Assembly (NCBI RefSeq): GCF_905397275.1
Contig: NZ_CAJPUY010000017.1
Span: forward strand, 1-64,000
Direction: 5' to 3'
Length of the DNA stretch: 64,000 bases
From: Cupriavidus yeoncheonensis
Lineage (GTDB): Bacteria; Pseudomonadota; Gammaproteobacteria; Burkholderiales; Burkholderiaceae
Below, piece after piece: positions 10,201 to 20,096 of the stretch. The position numbers and the translations under genes were made by a program. Position 1 is the stretch's first letter, and the number at the start of each line of letters is the position of its first letter. The notes below the pieces were generated by a model that made no database searches, was not told where the DNA came from, and worked only from the letters and a program-made list of their open reading frames with translations.

Positions 10201-10606
10201 CGCTGCCGCGCGTCGCGGGCATGACCGGGACGTCGCTGTCCATCGCCAGTTCGAGCGCGCGCCCCTTGTCGCCGAACAGCGCAAGCTGCTCGATGGCCGG
10301 TCCGACAAAGGTGATGCCGGCATCGCTGCACGCCTGCGCGAAATCCGCGCGCTCGCTCAGGAAGCCGTAGCCCGGATGGATCGCATCGCTGCCGGAAGCC
10401 TTCGCCGCGGCGATGATCCCCGCAATGTCGATGTAGGCGGCCGGCCCCGAGCCGTCGAGGGCAATCGCCTCGTCAGCCAGCAGGCGGTGCCGCGCGCTGG
10501 CATCGTCCTGCGAATACACCGCGACGGTGGCGATCTCGAGATCGCGCGCGGCGCGCAGGACGCGCAATGCAATCTCCCCCCGGTTGGCGATCAACAGCTT
10601 CTTCAA
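7289..10606 (-). CDS. Single-chain biotin-dependent acyl-CoA carboxylase
   Basis: 1105 aa joining all carboxylase parts. Biotin carboxylase covers about 1-450 (KKLLIANRGEIALRVLRA; ATP-grasp loop GGGGGRGMRVV; EANPRLQVEHTITE). The biotin carrier domain covers about 495-575 with AMKM, biotinyl Lys536. The carboxyltransferase covers about 610-1105 (GLYQPSFAAFAELSGEVPVV; PGFMVGPECE). I chose a TTG start at 10606, because GAGGAG lies 6 nt upstream and the protein then begins exactly at the conserved LKKLLIANRGE. It would carboxylate an acyl-CoA with ATP and bicarbonate. Single-chain forms are known for some long-chain or short-chain acyl-CoA carboxylases; the substrate is unknown here. A second carboxyltransferase is encoded 145 nt upstream. 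Confidence 0.88.
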   Translation of the reverse strand: MKKLLIANRGEIALRVLRAARDLEIATVAVYSQDDASARHRLLADEAIALDGSGPAAYIDIAGIIAAAKASGSDAIHPGYGFLSERADFAQACSDAGITFVGPAIEQLALFGDKGRALELAMDSDVPVMPATRGSASLEEITSFFDAQGDAGVVIKAVGGGGGRGMRVVRRREELAEAYARCRSEAASAFGVDALYAERLVSRARHIEVQIAGDGAHVIALGERDCTLQRRFQKLVEIAPSPVLRPALREQIIKAALRLARRVNYRSLGTFEFLVEETASGEQKDFVFIEANPRLQVEHTITEQVTGVDLVALQIGLAAGRTLGELGLDAATPPQPKGYAIQVRVNAEITDAQGLARPAHGRLERFDPPCGPDVRVDSHGYTGYEPSPNFDTLLAKLIVTSAAPKFDAAVRRLQRSLAEFRIVGVPTNIDLLRALVQRDDFLAQDVHTRHFEAILPELAASAEAIAQAGRAQEALLGGAARPAAAHTPRASEPEEEVEEGLVAIRAPLTGRVVEISVGLDDLVKPGQTVAVLDAMKMEHAIAAACGGRVVDLRLEKGALTSEGQILIVLEQVEADGVSVAAAQKADPHAIRADLQRVLDRHAILEDAARPDAVARRRSRGQRTARENVADLCDADSFVEYGALALAAQSTRRTKEDLIANTPADGLITGIGNINGALVGTDRARSAVMAYDATVLAGTQGKRNHIKTDRIVEVALRDELPLVLFAEGGGGRPGDVDFPSVSGLYQPSFAAFAELSGEVPVVGIVSGRCFAGNAAFLGCCDVIIADKSANIGMAGPAMIEGGGLGIFRPEEVGPAPVQFANGVIDVLVENEAEAVQVAKHYLSMFQGRVEHWSAPDPLALRHVVPENRLRVYDTRKAIEGIADAGSVLMLRGGFGAGIHTALARVEGRPVGIMANNPYHLGGAIDADAADKAARFMQLCDAHGLPIVSLVDTPGFMVGPECEARAQVRHVSRMFLTAAKLRVALLAVTLRKGYGLGAMAMAGGGFRSANFTVSWPTGEFGPMGLEGAVRLGFRKELEAVPDGPERKALFDKLVAQSYERGHAINTAAAVEIDAVIDPAQTRKWIAQGIASAEVRSRRERRAFVDAW

Positions 10607-10711
10607 TTCGGTCTCCTCGTTCAGATTGCGGTGTCCGAACCGCGCCGACAGCAGGCGCGGGGCGGGACGATGGTCGTTTGGCTTCTGCGGCCAGTCCAAC
10701 GGTGTGGTGCC

Positions 10712-10737
10712 CATGCCGCGGCCACGGCCACGGCATG
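10712..10737. repeat. Intercistronic hairpin between the two carboxylase genes
   Basis: CATGCCGCGGCC / GGCCACGGCATG, 12-bp arms with one mismatch and a 2-nt loop. It lies just 3' of the carboxyltransferase stop and about 105 nt before the TTG start of the single-chain carboxylase. No T-tract follows on the minus strand. It could tune the expression ratio or protect the upstream mRNA end. Confidence 0.45.
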
Positions 10738-10751
10738 TCGGTGAATCGCGT

Positions 10752-12299
10752 TCAGGGCCGGATGCCGAACCGGCTGATGCCGGTTTCGCGCAGCGGCGCG
10801 GCCAGATTGGCGAACTCGCACAGCAGCGTGCGGGTCTCGCGCGGGTCGATGATGTCCTCGATGACGAAGGCCTCGGCGCTGCGGAACGGCGACGTCAGGC
10901 TGCGCACGCGCTGCTCGATCTCGGCGCGCTTCTGCACCGGGTCGTCGGCGCCTTCGATCTCGGCCTTGTAGGCCACCTCCAGGCCGCCTTCGATCGGCAT
11001 CGCCCCCCAGTTGGCCGAAGGCCACGCGTAGCGGCAGTTGAACCGTCCCATATGCTGGTGCGCGGCGGCGGACATGCCATAGGCCCGGCGCAGGATGACC
11101 GAGCACCACGGCACGGTCGCCTGGTACACCGCGGCCAGCGCGCGCACGCCATGGCGCATGGTTCCTGCCTGCTCCGCTTCAAGGCCGATCTGGAAGCCGG
11201 CGGTATCGACCAGGTTGACCACGGGCAGGTGGAAGGCTTGCGCCAGGTCGACGAAGCGCGTGAATTTCTCGGCGGTCGCGCTGTCCCAGCCGCCGCCATG
11301 GAAATAAGGGTCGCTCGCGATCACCGCCACGGGCCAGCCGTCCAGCCGGGCCAGCCCGGTCACGATGGCGCAGCCCCATTGCCGGCCGGTCTCGAAGAAG
11401 GAGCCGTCGTCCACCAGCGCCTGCACGATCGGGCGAATCTTGTAGACGGCACGGCCATCGCGCGGAATGGCGGCGAGCAGCCACTCGTCGCGGCGCGCGG
11501 GATCATCGGTCGGCTCGGTGCGCGGCGGCAGTTCATGGACCGACGCCGGCAGGTAGGACAGGAAGCGGCGCGCTTGTTCAAAGGCCTCCTGCTCGGTGGC
11601 GACCTCGTCGTCCACCACGCCGTTGCGCGTGTGGATATGGCTGCCGCCCAGTTCGCCCTTGGTGAGCTGCTGGCCGATGCGCGCCACCACGGGCGGCCCT
11701 TCCGTGAACACCTGCGAAGTCTCCCGGACCATCACCGAGTAGTGGCTGGCGGCGACGCGTGCCGCCCCCATGCCCGCAACCGATCCGAGCGCCAGCGACA
11801 CCACCGGCACCACGGACATGTTCTCCACCACGTGCTGCCAGACCTTCATGGTGGGGATCAGCGTATGGCCCTTGATCTCGATATTGCGCACCGAGCCGCC
11901 CCCGCCGGTGCCGTCCACCAGCCGGATCATCGGCAGGCGCAGGTCATGCGCCATCTTCTCGGCGTGGATCAGCTTGTCGCCCACCGCGCCGTCATTGGCG
12001 CCGCCGCGCACGGTGAAATCGTCGCCGACCAGCACGACCGGACGTCCGCCGACCTGCGCGCGGCCCATCACCAGGTTCGACGGCACCAGGTCCACCAGGC
12101 GGCCGTTGCTGTCATAGCGGCCGCTGCCGCTCAGGCCGCCGACTTCGCGGAACGATCCCGCATCGGCGATCCCGGCGATGCGCTCGCGCACGGTCAGCTT
12201 GCCGGCCTCGCGGTGGCGCGCCACCTTGTCTTCGCCCCCCATGCGCTCGGCAAGCCGCCGCCGCCAGGCCAGTTCGTCGATTTCGGGTTGCCAGGTCAC
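10752..12299 (-). CDS. Acyl-CoA carboxylase carboxyltransferase (PccB-like)
   Basis: 515 aa. The carboxyltransferase pair of crotonase-like folds is recognisable: SGSGRYDSNGRLVDLVPSN and VRGGANDGAVGDKLIHAEKMA in the N-terminal half, and PVVNLVDTAGFQIG and PWCSVILRRAYGM in the C-terminal half. The start is GTG at 12299, with GGAG 7 nt upstream and 36 nt downstream of the predicted sigma-54 transcription start. It is the first gene of the operon. Since the next gene already contains its own carboxyltransferase, this protein may form a second enzyme with shared biotin carboxylase, or act on the released carboxylated product, for example as a decarboxylase/transcarboxylase. That part is speculation. 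Confidence 0.85.
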   Translation of the reverse strand: MTWQPEIDELAWRRRLAERMGGEDKVARHREAGKLTVRERIAGIADAGSFREVGGLSGSGRYDSNGRLVDLVPSNLVMGRAQVGGRPVVLVGDDFTVRGGANDGAVGDKLIHAEKMAHDLRLPMIRLVDGTGGGGSVRNIEIKGHTLIPTMKVWQHVVENMSVVPVVSLALGSVAGMGAARVAASHYSVMVRETSQVFTEGPPVVARIGQQLTKGELGGSHIHTRNGVVDDEVATEQEAFEQARRFLSYLPASVHELPPRTEPTDDPARRDEWLLAAIPRDGRAVYKIRPIVQALVDDGSFFETGRQWGCAIVTGLARLDGWPVAVIASDPYFHGGGWDSATAEKFTRFVDLAQAFHLPVVNLVDTAGFQIGLEAEQAGTMRHGVRALAAVYQATVPWCSVILRRAYGMSAAAHQHMGRFNCRYAWPSANWGAMPIEGGLEVAYKAEIEGADDPVQKRAEIEQRVRSLTSPFRSAEAFVIEDIIDPRETRTLLCEFANLAAPLRETGISRFGIRP

Positions 12300-12345
12300 G
12301 GCGTGTCTCCGGGTGGGATGGGGGCGATGTGCCGGGTTCAGTACC

Positions 12346-12360
12346 GCACAAGCCGTGCCA
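12346..12360 (-). promoter_or_regulatory. Sigma-54 (-24/-12) promoter of the carboxylase operon
   Basis: On the minus strand the sequence reads TGGCACGGCTTGTGC: GG at -24, exactly 10 nt, then GC at -12. All seven bases of the -24 block (TGGCACG) match consensus, and the -12 block differs at one base of TTGC. The predicted start is near 12335, about 36 nt before the GTG of the first gene. A sigma-54 activator gene is divergently encoded 177 bp away. Confidence 0.8.
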
Positions 12361-12420
12361 GGTTGAAGACACACCGGTCCCCTTTGATTTCATTGAGGAT
12401 TCTTCTCCCGCGGTCTATGA

Positions 12421-12459
12421 TGTCCGCCACAACGACAGAATGTGTCCATAGCAAGGACA
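12421..12459. promoter_or_regulatory. Two TGTC-N9-GACA dyads, likely activator enhancer sites
   Basis: Dyads TGTC-N9-GACA occupy 12421-12437 and 12443-12459; the second extends to GTGTCC-N7-GGACAC (12442-12460). Their start-to-start spacing is 22 bp, about two helical turns. They lie roughly 60-115 bp upstream of the -24 element and directly in front of the activator gene. This is the normal place for an upstream activating sequence and for autoregulation. Confidence 0.65.
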
Positions 12460-12475
12460 CTCACGGAGACCGTCT

Positions 12476-14218
12476 GTGTCCTCAGCAGCAACACAAGACA
12501 CCGGCACAGCCGCCACGGTTGGCGCCGTGGTGCGCGGACCGGATGGCGGGCGCGTCGCAGCCGTCGGCGTCTGCGCCGACCCCGCCACGGCCAATGCGGC
12601 GGAGGCTGCCTGCGACCGGGCCACCGATCGCGCCAACGGCAGCCGGCTGTTTCCGGTCGACGCCGGCGCGCACCGCTACATCGGCCTGTGCCTGGAGGAC
12701 GGCGGCCACCAGTTGATCCTGCTGCACCGCGCGGACACGCACGCGGTGCTGTTCGACTTCCTTTGCACGGTCCCTTTCGCCAGCGCCATCCTCGACCACT
12801 TCCTCACCGACCCGTACCAGGCCATCACCGTGGCCGACCGGGACGGGCGCGTGCGCTTCATCAGTCCCGTGCACGAGAAATTCCTGGGCCTGGACCCCGG
12901 TGAAGGCATCGGGCGCCCCGCCGCCAGGGTCATTCCGAATTCGCGGCTGCCGCAGGTCGTGGCGAGCGGCAAGGCGGAGATCGGGCAGCTGCAGCAGATG
13001 AACGGCATCACGCGCGTGGTCAACCGCATTCCGATCCGCCAGGACGGCGAGGTGGTCGGGGCCATCGGCCAGATCCTGTTCAAGGGGCCGGAGGCCATGG
13101 TCCGCATGCACGACGAGCTGACCGAACTGCGCTCGCAGGTCGAGCGCTATCAGCGCGAACTGGATGGCCTGCGCGAGCACCAGCCGGCGCCGGGCCTGAT
13201 TGGCGAAAGCGCGCCGATGCAGCGCCTGCGCCGCGAAATCCAGACCGTGGCACGGCTGGACGTGCCCGTGCTGATCCTCGGCGAAAGCGGCACGGGCAAG
13301 GAGTTGGTGGCCAACGCCATCCACAGCGCGGGGCGCGAGCCGGCGGGCGAACGGCCGCTGGTCAGCCTCAACCTGGCGGCGCTGCCCGCCACGCTGATCG
13401 AGTCCGAACTGTTCGGCCACGCGCCCGGCGCCTTCACCGGCAGCCGGCGCCAGGGGCAGGCCGGCAAGCTGGAACTTGCCGCCGGCGGCACCGTGTTCCT
13501 CGACGAAGTCGCGGACATTCCGATGGAGATGCAGGTCAAGCTGCTGCGCGTGCTGGAAGACCACATGGTCGAGCGGCTCGGCAGCCGGCGCGCGCAGCGG
13601 GTGGACTTCCGGCTGATCTCGGCGACCAACCGCGATATTCCGGCGCTCATCGATGCCGGGCGCTTCCGGCTGGACCTGTACTACCGGCTCAGCGGCGTGG
13701 TGCTGCGCATTCCCGCGCTACGGCAGCGGCGCGAGGACATTCCCGCGCTGCTGCAGCACTTCGTCAGCGCGTTCTGCGCCCGCAACGGCGTGCCTTTGCC
13801 GAAGATCGATCTTGATGTGGCGCGTCACCTTGCGGGCCAGCCCTGGCCCGGCAATGTGCGCCAGTTGCGCCAGCGCATCGAGGAAGCGCTGGTGTTCTGC
13901 GATGGCCGCACGCTGCGCGTCGTGGATTTTGCGCGCGGCGAAGCGGCGCGCGGGCTGGTCGGCGTGGAGAGCGAACCGCCCGTGCATCCGCTGGCGCGGG
14001 CCTATTCGCACGAAGACGCGGAAGCGGGCACCCTGCCTGCCGCGGCAGCGGCGCCCTTGCCAGTGAACGAGACGTCTGCGGGAATGAGCGAGCTGGCCTA
14101 TGCGGCGGTGGTCGACGCGATCGCCCGCCATGGCGGCAACAAGAAGCGTGCCGCCGGGCAACTGCGGATCTCGCGCTCGCATCTGTACAAGATCCTGGAG
14201 CGCGGGCCGGGGCGGTGA
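12476..14218 (+). CDS. Sigma-54-dependent activator with PAS sensor domain
   Basis: 580 aa, GTG start at 12476 behind GGAGA. Layout: an N-terminal unassigned segment (1-100), a PAS domain (about 105-205, [20 protein letters not shown]), a linker coiled coil, an AAA+ sigma-54 interaction domain (about 240-475) and a Fis-type helix-turn-helix at the C-terminus ([20 protein letters not shown]). Walker A is GESGTGKE at about 269-276 and Walker B is GGTVFLDEV. The sigma-54 contact loop reads GAFTGS, with Ser323 in place of the usual final Ala. It is divergent from the carboxylase/CoA-transferase operon and most likely activates it in response to an intermediate sensed by the PAS domain. Confidence 0.9.
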   Translation: MSSAATQDTGTAATVGAVVRGPDGGRVAAVGVCADPATANAAEAACDRATDRANGSRLFPVDAGAHRYIGLCLEDGGHQLILLHRADTHAVLFDFLCTVPFASAILDHFLTDPYQAITVADRDGRVRFISPVHEKFLGLDPGEGIGRPAARVIPNSRLPQVVASGKAEIGQLQQMNGITRVVNRIPIRQDGEVVGAIGQILFKGPEAMVRMHDELTELRSQVERYQRELDGLREHQPAPGLIGESAPMQRLRREIQTVARLDVPVLILGESGTGKELVANAIHSAGREPAGERPLVSLNLAALPATLIESELFGHAPGAFTGSRRQGQAGKLELAAGGTVFLDEVADIPMEMQVKLLRVLEDHMVERLGSRRAQRVDFRLISATNRDIPALIDAGRFRLDLYYRLSGVVLRIPALRQRREDIPALLQHFVSAFCARNGVPLPKIDLDVARHLAGQPWPGNVRQLRQRIEEALVFCDGRTLRVVDFARGEAARGLVGVESEPPVHPLARAYSHEDAEAGTLPAAAAAPLPVNETSAGMSELAYAAVVDAIARHGGNKKRAAGQLRISRSHLYKILERGPGR

Positions 14219-14242
14219 ACGCCCGGGAATGATGAGCGCCAG

Positions 14243-14270
14243 CCACGCCGTTGCGGCGCGGCCGGCGTGG
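14243..14270. terminator. Hairpin between convergent genes
   Basis: CCACGCCG / CGGCGTGG, perfect 8-bp arms with a 12-nt loop, in the 70-bp gap between the activator stop (14218) and the convergent Bug gene stop (14289). No clear T-tract. It probably ends transcription from one or both sides. Confidence 0.45.
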
Positions 14271-14288
14271 TGACACTTGCGGTGAAAC

Positions 14289-15266
14289 TTACTCGACCGC
14301 GATCCCCTTCTCGCGGATCACCTTGCCCCACTTGGCGTAATCCTGGCGGATACGCTGGCCCATCTGTGCCGGAGCCTGGTAGCTGGCAATGGCGCCGGCC
14401 TTCAGCAGCTTGTCCTGGACATCCTTGTCGGCCAGGATCTTGCCGACTTCGGTCGAGACGCGGTCCACCACGTCCTTCGGCGTTCCCGGCGGCGCCAGCA
14501 GGCCGCCCCACGACACCGCGTCATAGCCCTTGAAGCCTTGCTCGGCGATGGTCTTGACGTCCGGCAGCATGGCCACGCGCTGCGGCGAACCGACGGCGAT
14601 GGCGCGCAGCTTGCCCGCCTGAATGTGCGGCAGCGCGGCGACGAGGTCGGCGTACATGATGGGCACCTGGCCGCCGATGGTGTCGCTGATCGCGGGCACG
14701 CCGCCCTTGTACGGCACGTGCTGCATCTCGAAGCCGCCCATCTGCTTGAGCAGTTCCATGCTCAGGTGGCCGAAGCTGCCGGCACCCGAACTGGTGTAGT
14801 TGAGCTTGCCGGGCTGGGACTTGGCCTGCGCGATCAGCTTCGGCAGGTCCGTCACGTTCGGCAGCAGCGTGGGGTTCACCACGATCACGATGGGCAGGTC
14901 ATAGACCGTGGCCACCGGCGTGAAGTCCTTGAGCGTGTCGTAGCCGGCCTTCTTGTACAGGTGCGGCGCGAGCAGCGTGGGCGTGGCCAGCATCATGAAC
15001 GTGTAGCCATCGGGCGCGCTCTTGGCCACCTGCGCGGCTGCGATGGAACCCGATGCACCGGCGCGGTTCTCGACGATCACGGGCTGCTTGAGGGCCTCGC
15101 CCAGCTTCTGGCCGACGATGCGCGACGCGGTGTCCGTCGGGCCGCCCGGCGGGAAGGGCACCACGAGCTTGATCGGCTTGCTCGGCCACGCCTGTGCGAA
15201 CGCGCTGCCGATCAGCAGCGGTGCGGCGGCCAGTGCCAGGATGGCACGACGGCGGGAGTGGACCAT
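14289..15266 (-). CDS. Bug/TctC-family periplasmic receptor
   Basis: 325 aa. I chose ATG 15266 (MVHSRRRAILALAAAPLLIG) because it gives a normal n/h/c signal peptide ending near AFAQA; no strong ribosome site precedes it, and a GTG 24 nt upstream is an alternative. Mature signature blocks are KPIKLVVPFPPGGPTDTASR, ENRAGASGSIAA, APDGYTFM and TSSGAGSFGHLS. It is the last gene after a FadB-like enzyme and a CoA-transferase (121-nt gap), so it probably serves uptake of a carboxylate processed by those two. Confidence 0.87.
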   Translation of the reverse strand: MVHSRRRAILALAAAPLLIGSAFAQAWPSKPIKLVVPFPPGGPTDTASRIVGQKLGEALKQPVIVENRAGASGSIAAAQVAKSAPDGYTFMMLATPTLLAPHLYKKAGYDTLKDFTPVATVYDLPIVIVVNPTLLPNVTDLPKLIAQAKSQPGKLNYTSSGAGSFGHLSMELLKQMGGFEMQHVPYKGGVPAISDTIGGQVPIMYADLVAALPHIQAGKLRAIAVGSPQRVAMLPDVKTIAEQGFKGYDAVSWGGLLAPPGTPKDVVDRVSTEVGKILADKDVQDKLLKAGAIASYQAPAQMGQRIRQDYAKWGKVIREKGIAVE

Positions 15267-15387
15267 ACGGGTGAAATTTCGAATGCGCACTTTATTGTTC
15301 CAGTTTGAGTCAGTGCAAGGTCTCCAATGGGCCCCCTTGCCAGGCCTGGCCGCGCCAACTCTCATGACGTCCGCGCGGCGCGAATGC

Positions 15388-16638
15388 TCAGGCGTTGCCC
15401 GGTGCCTCCGGCAGCGTCAGCACGCCACGCGCCTGCAGGTCCTGCAGTTGCTCGTCGCTCAGTTGCAGCAGGTTCTGCAGCACGGCACGCGTGCCCTCGC
15501 CCAGCGTCGGCGGCGCGCTGCGGATCGGCAGGCGCTGGCCGTCGATGCGGTACGGCGGCGCGAACACATGCGTACTGCCCGCCACCGGGTGCGGCATTTC
15601 GCGCAGCAGGCCGCCCTGGCGGGTCCGCTCGCTGGTCAGGGCTTCGTGCAGGCCGGCCACCTTGCCGCACGGAATACCGCAGGCCGTCATGCGTTCGAGC
15701 AGCAGGTCGCGCGCAAAGCTGTGGATCAGGCCCGTGATCAGCGGGGTCAGCGTCTCGCGGTTCTTCGCCCGCTCGACATTGGTCGCATAGCGCGGATCCT
15801 CGACGATGTCCGGGCGCTCGATCACCTGGCGGCAGAACTTGTCGAACTGGCTGTTGTTGCCCACGGCGATGATCAGCGGACCGTCGGCGGCATCGAACAT
15901 GCCGTAAGGCACGATGGACGGATGGGCATTGCCGTAGCGCGCCGGGTCGCGGCCCAGCAGCATGGCGTCCAGGCCGTAGTAGCCGGTGACCATCAGGCCG
16001 CAGTCATACAGCGCCATCTCGATCAGCTGGCCCTTGCCCTTGCGCTCGCGGCGGAACAGTGCCGCCAGCACGGCCTGGGCGGCGTACATGCCGGTCATCA
16101 GGTCGACCACGGCCACGCCGAACTTCAGCGGAGGCGTGTCGGCTTCGCCATTGAGCGCCATCAGGCCGGCCTCGCCCTGGATCACCAGGTCGTAGCCGGG
16201 GCGCTTGGCCTCGGGGCCGCTGGTGTTGTAGCCGGACACCGCGCAGTAGATCAAATCGGGCTTGATGGCCTTGAGCTGTTCAAAGCCCAGGCCCAGCTTC
16301 TCGGCGCCGCCGGTCTTGAAGTTGTGGATGACCACGTCGAACTGCGGCAGCAGGTCATAGACGATCTGCAAGCCTTCCTTGCTCTGCAGGTCCAGCGTGA
16401 CAGACCGCTTGTTGCGGTTCATGCTGTTGTAGTACGTGGTCTCGGTCTTGCCGATGCGCATGCCCCAGTCGCGCGTGTCGTCGCCGCGGCCCGGGTGCTC
16501 GACCTTGACTACCTCGGCGCCGAAGTCGGCCAGGACCTGGCCGCACAGCGGCCCCGCGAACACGCGCGACAGGTCCAGCACACGCACTCCCTCCAGCGGG
16601 AAGTCGATGCCCCGGGATTGTTCCGTTGTAGTTTGCAT
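15388..16638 (-). CDS. CaiB/BaiF family (type III) CoA-transferase
   Basis: 416 aa, the usual family length. It has the N-terminal motif VRVLDLSRVFAGPLCGQVL and EVVKVEHPGRGDDTR. The catalytic Asp sits in RPGYDLVIQGEAGLM (Asp150), and the NRNKRSVTLDL block is present. It resembles succinyl-CoA-dependent CoA-transferases such as succinyl-CoA:glutarate transferase; the acceptor is not determinable. It starts 87 nt after the stop of the 3-hydroxyacyl-CoA dehydrogenase gene and is followed by a Bug receptor. Confidence 0.88.
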   Translation of the reverse strand: MQTTTEQSRGIDFPLEGVRVLDLSRVFAGPLCGQVLADFGAEVVKVEHPGRGDDTRDWGMRIGKTETTYYNSMNRNKRSVTLDLQSKEGLQIVYDLLPQFDVVIHNFKTGGAEKLGLGFEQLKAIKPDLIYCAVSGYNTSGPEAKRPGYDLVIQGEAGLMALNGEADTPPLKFGVAVVDLMTGMYAAQAVLAALFRRERKGKGQLIEMALYDCGLMVTGYYGLDAMLLGRDPARYGNAHPSIVPYGMFDAADGPLIIAVGNNSQFDKFCRQVIERPDIVEDPRYATNVERAKNRETLTPLITGLIHSFARDLLLERMTACGIPCGKVAGLHEALTSERTRQGGLLREMPHPVAGSTHVFAPPYRIDGQRLPIRSAPPTLGEGTRAVLQNLLQLSDEQLQDLQARGVLTLPEAPGNA

Positions 16639-16725
16639 TGCTCGTCTCCATGGGCTGCGACGAGGCAGGGTTGGCCTCGTCGCAATGAACTACTTTGGCC
16701 AGGCGGGCGCCATGCGCCGCGCCTG

Positions 16726-18837
<2,112 letters not shown>

Positions 18838-18884
18838 GGTTGTCTCCGGTTGAGGTCAACCCGGCATTTTGCCTCGATAAGCCG

Positions 18885-18920
18885 GCTATACAATCCCAAT
18901 GGTCATTGACAAAATGTCAA
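18885..18920 (-). promoter_or_regulatory. Predicted sigma-70 promoter with overlapping operator dyad
   Basis: Minus-strand -35 TTGTCA (18912-18907), 16-nt spacer, -10 TATAGC (18890-18885); start near 18878, about 40 nt before the fadB-like ATG. A perfect 15-bp palindrome, TTGACA-AAA-TGTCAA (18906-18920), covers the -35 region, and a further TTGACG half-site lies at 18928-18933. This is the only strongly AT-rich patch in the neighbourhood. The placement suggests repression; whether the divergent IclR protein or a distant TetR/FadR-type protein binds cannot be said. Confidence 0.55.
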
Positions 18921-18933
18921 ATATAACTTGACG

Positions 18934-19276
18934 ATGCACCGCGTAATCGAACAGGAGCCGTTTGCGCCCTGATATTCAGCCAGGAAGTGCATCGATCAGC
19001 ACTCATCGGACCGCAATGCCGGTCCGCGACGCGTCGATACGGTACATCATCCTCCGCTACGCTGAAGCGTCAGGATGCCCCGAACCCTGAACTAGCCGCG
19101 CGGCCCCGCGCGGGGGCGGGTGTCATGACCGCATCGCGGCGGATGCCGCTCCGGCAGCCCCGGGAGTTTCAACGGGCAAAATTTTTCTGCGTCGCAAAAT
19201 GACGGCACTTGCCGGTTGGCCTATAACCGCTCCTGCAGGTTTCACGTGACGAAAACCTGGCAAGGAGACAACCGGC
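18934..19276. other. Remainder of the divergent intergenic region before the IclR gene
   Basis: About 340 bp between the fadB-like promoter and the IclR start. I see no coding potential with family features. The ribosome site AAGGAG is at 19262-19267. The IclR promoter must lie here, but I cannot assign clear -35/-10 boxes. Confidence 0.4.
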
Positions 19277-20095
19277 GTGACCACTCCCAGCACTTCGCTG
19301 CAGAAGGCCTGTCGCCTGCTGCGCGCGCTGACCGATGCCCGCAACAGCCGCCTGACCGACCTCGCGAACGCCGCCGGCGTGGACAAGGCGTCGGCGCTGC
19401 GCCTGCTGGAAACGCTGGTGGCGGAAGGCATGGTGCAACGCGACCCGGCCACCAAGGCGTTCACGCCCGGCCCGGAATGGCTGACGCTGCATGCCACCAC
19501 CGTGCAGCGTACCGACCTGCGCCCGCTGGTCCGGCCCGCGCTGATCCGGCTGGCCAATGCCTTCCAGGACAGCGCCATCCTGTCCGTGCCCAGCGGCTGC
19601 GAGTCGGTGTGCATCGAGCTGCGGCTGGGCACCTTCCCGATCCGCGCCAATTACCTGGACGTCGGCAGCCGCCGGCCGCTGGGTATTGGCGCGGGTAGCC
19701 TGGCGTTGCTGGCCGCGCTGCCCGACACCGAGGTGGAGGCCGTGCTCGACGGCATCGCGCCGGCCATGCGCCGCTACCCGCGCTTCAGCCGGCCCATGCT
19801 GCTTGGCCACGTGCAGGCCACGCGCGAGCGCGGCTACGCGGTGCTGCTGGACGTGGTGATTGAGCGCATGGGCGGCATCGCCATCGCGCTGCCCGGCCCC
19901 GACGGCTATCCGCTGGGTGCGATCAGCATCGCGGCGCTCAATGAACGCATCACCGACCGCGAAGCCGCCATGGCGCGCGCGCTGCGGCGCGAGGCCGATG
20001 CCATCTGCCAGACCTGGCACCCGCGCGCGGGCGCCACCCCCGGCACAGAACAAGAACGGCCGGCCGCCCGGCCCCGCACACGAGAGGAGGCATGA
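19277..20095 (+). CDS. IclR-family transcriptional regulator
   Basis: 272 aa, GTG start behind AAGGAG. The N-terminal winged helix-turn-helix spans about 8-65 (LQKACRLLRALTDARNSRLTDLANAAGVDKASALRLLETLVAEG). The C-terminal IclR effector domain spans about 85-260, with conserved CVELR-like (VCIELRLGTFPI), GIGAGSLALLAALPD and GAISIAALNERI segments. It heads the plus-strand operon with only 1 nt before the cyclase gene, and is divergent from the fadB-like operon. It probably controls both in response to an acid or CoA-pathway intermediate. Confidence 0.9.
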   Translation: MTTPSTSLQKACRLLRALTDARNSRLTDLANAAGVDKASALRLLETLVAEGMVQRDPATKAFTPGPEWLTLHATTVQRTDLRPLVRPALIRLANAFQDSAILSVPSGCESVCIELRLGTFPIRANYLDVGSRRPLGIGAGSLALLAALPDTEVEAVLDGIAPAMRRYPRFSRPMLLGHVQATRERGYAVLLDVVIERMGGIAIALPGPDGYPLGAISIAALNERITDREAAMARALRREADAICQTWHPRAGATPGTEQERPAARPRTREEA

Positions 20096-20096
20096 C

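Noticed and set aside
7427-10744. 1105-codon plus-strand ORF opposite the single-chain carboxylase, and similar ones at 4899-7634 and 10527-12716
   Set aside because: Same antisense effect. They cross real gene borders and lack ribosome sites and domains.
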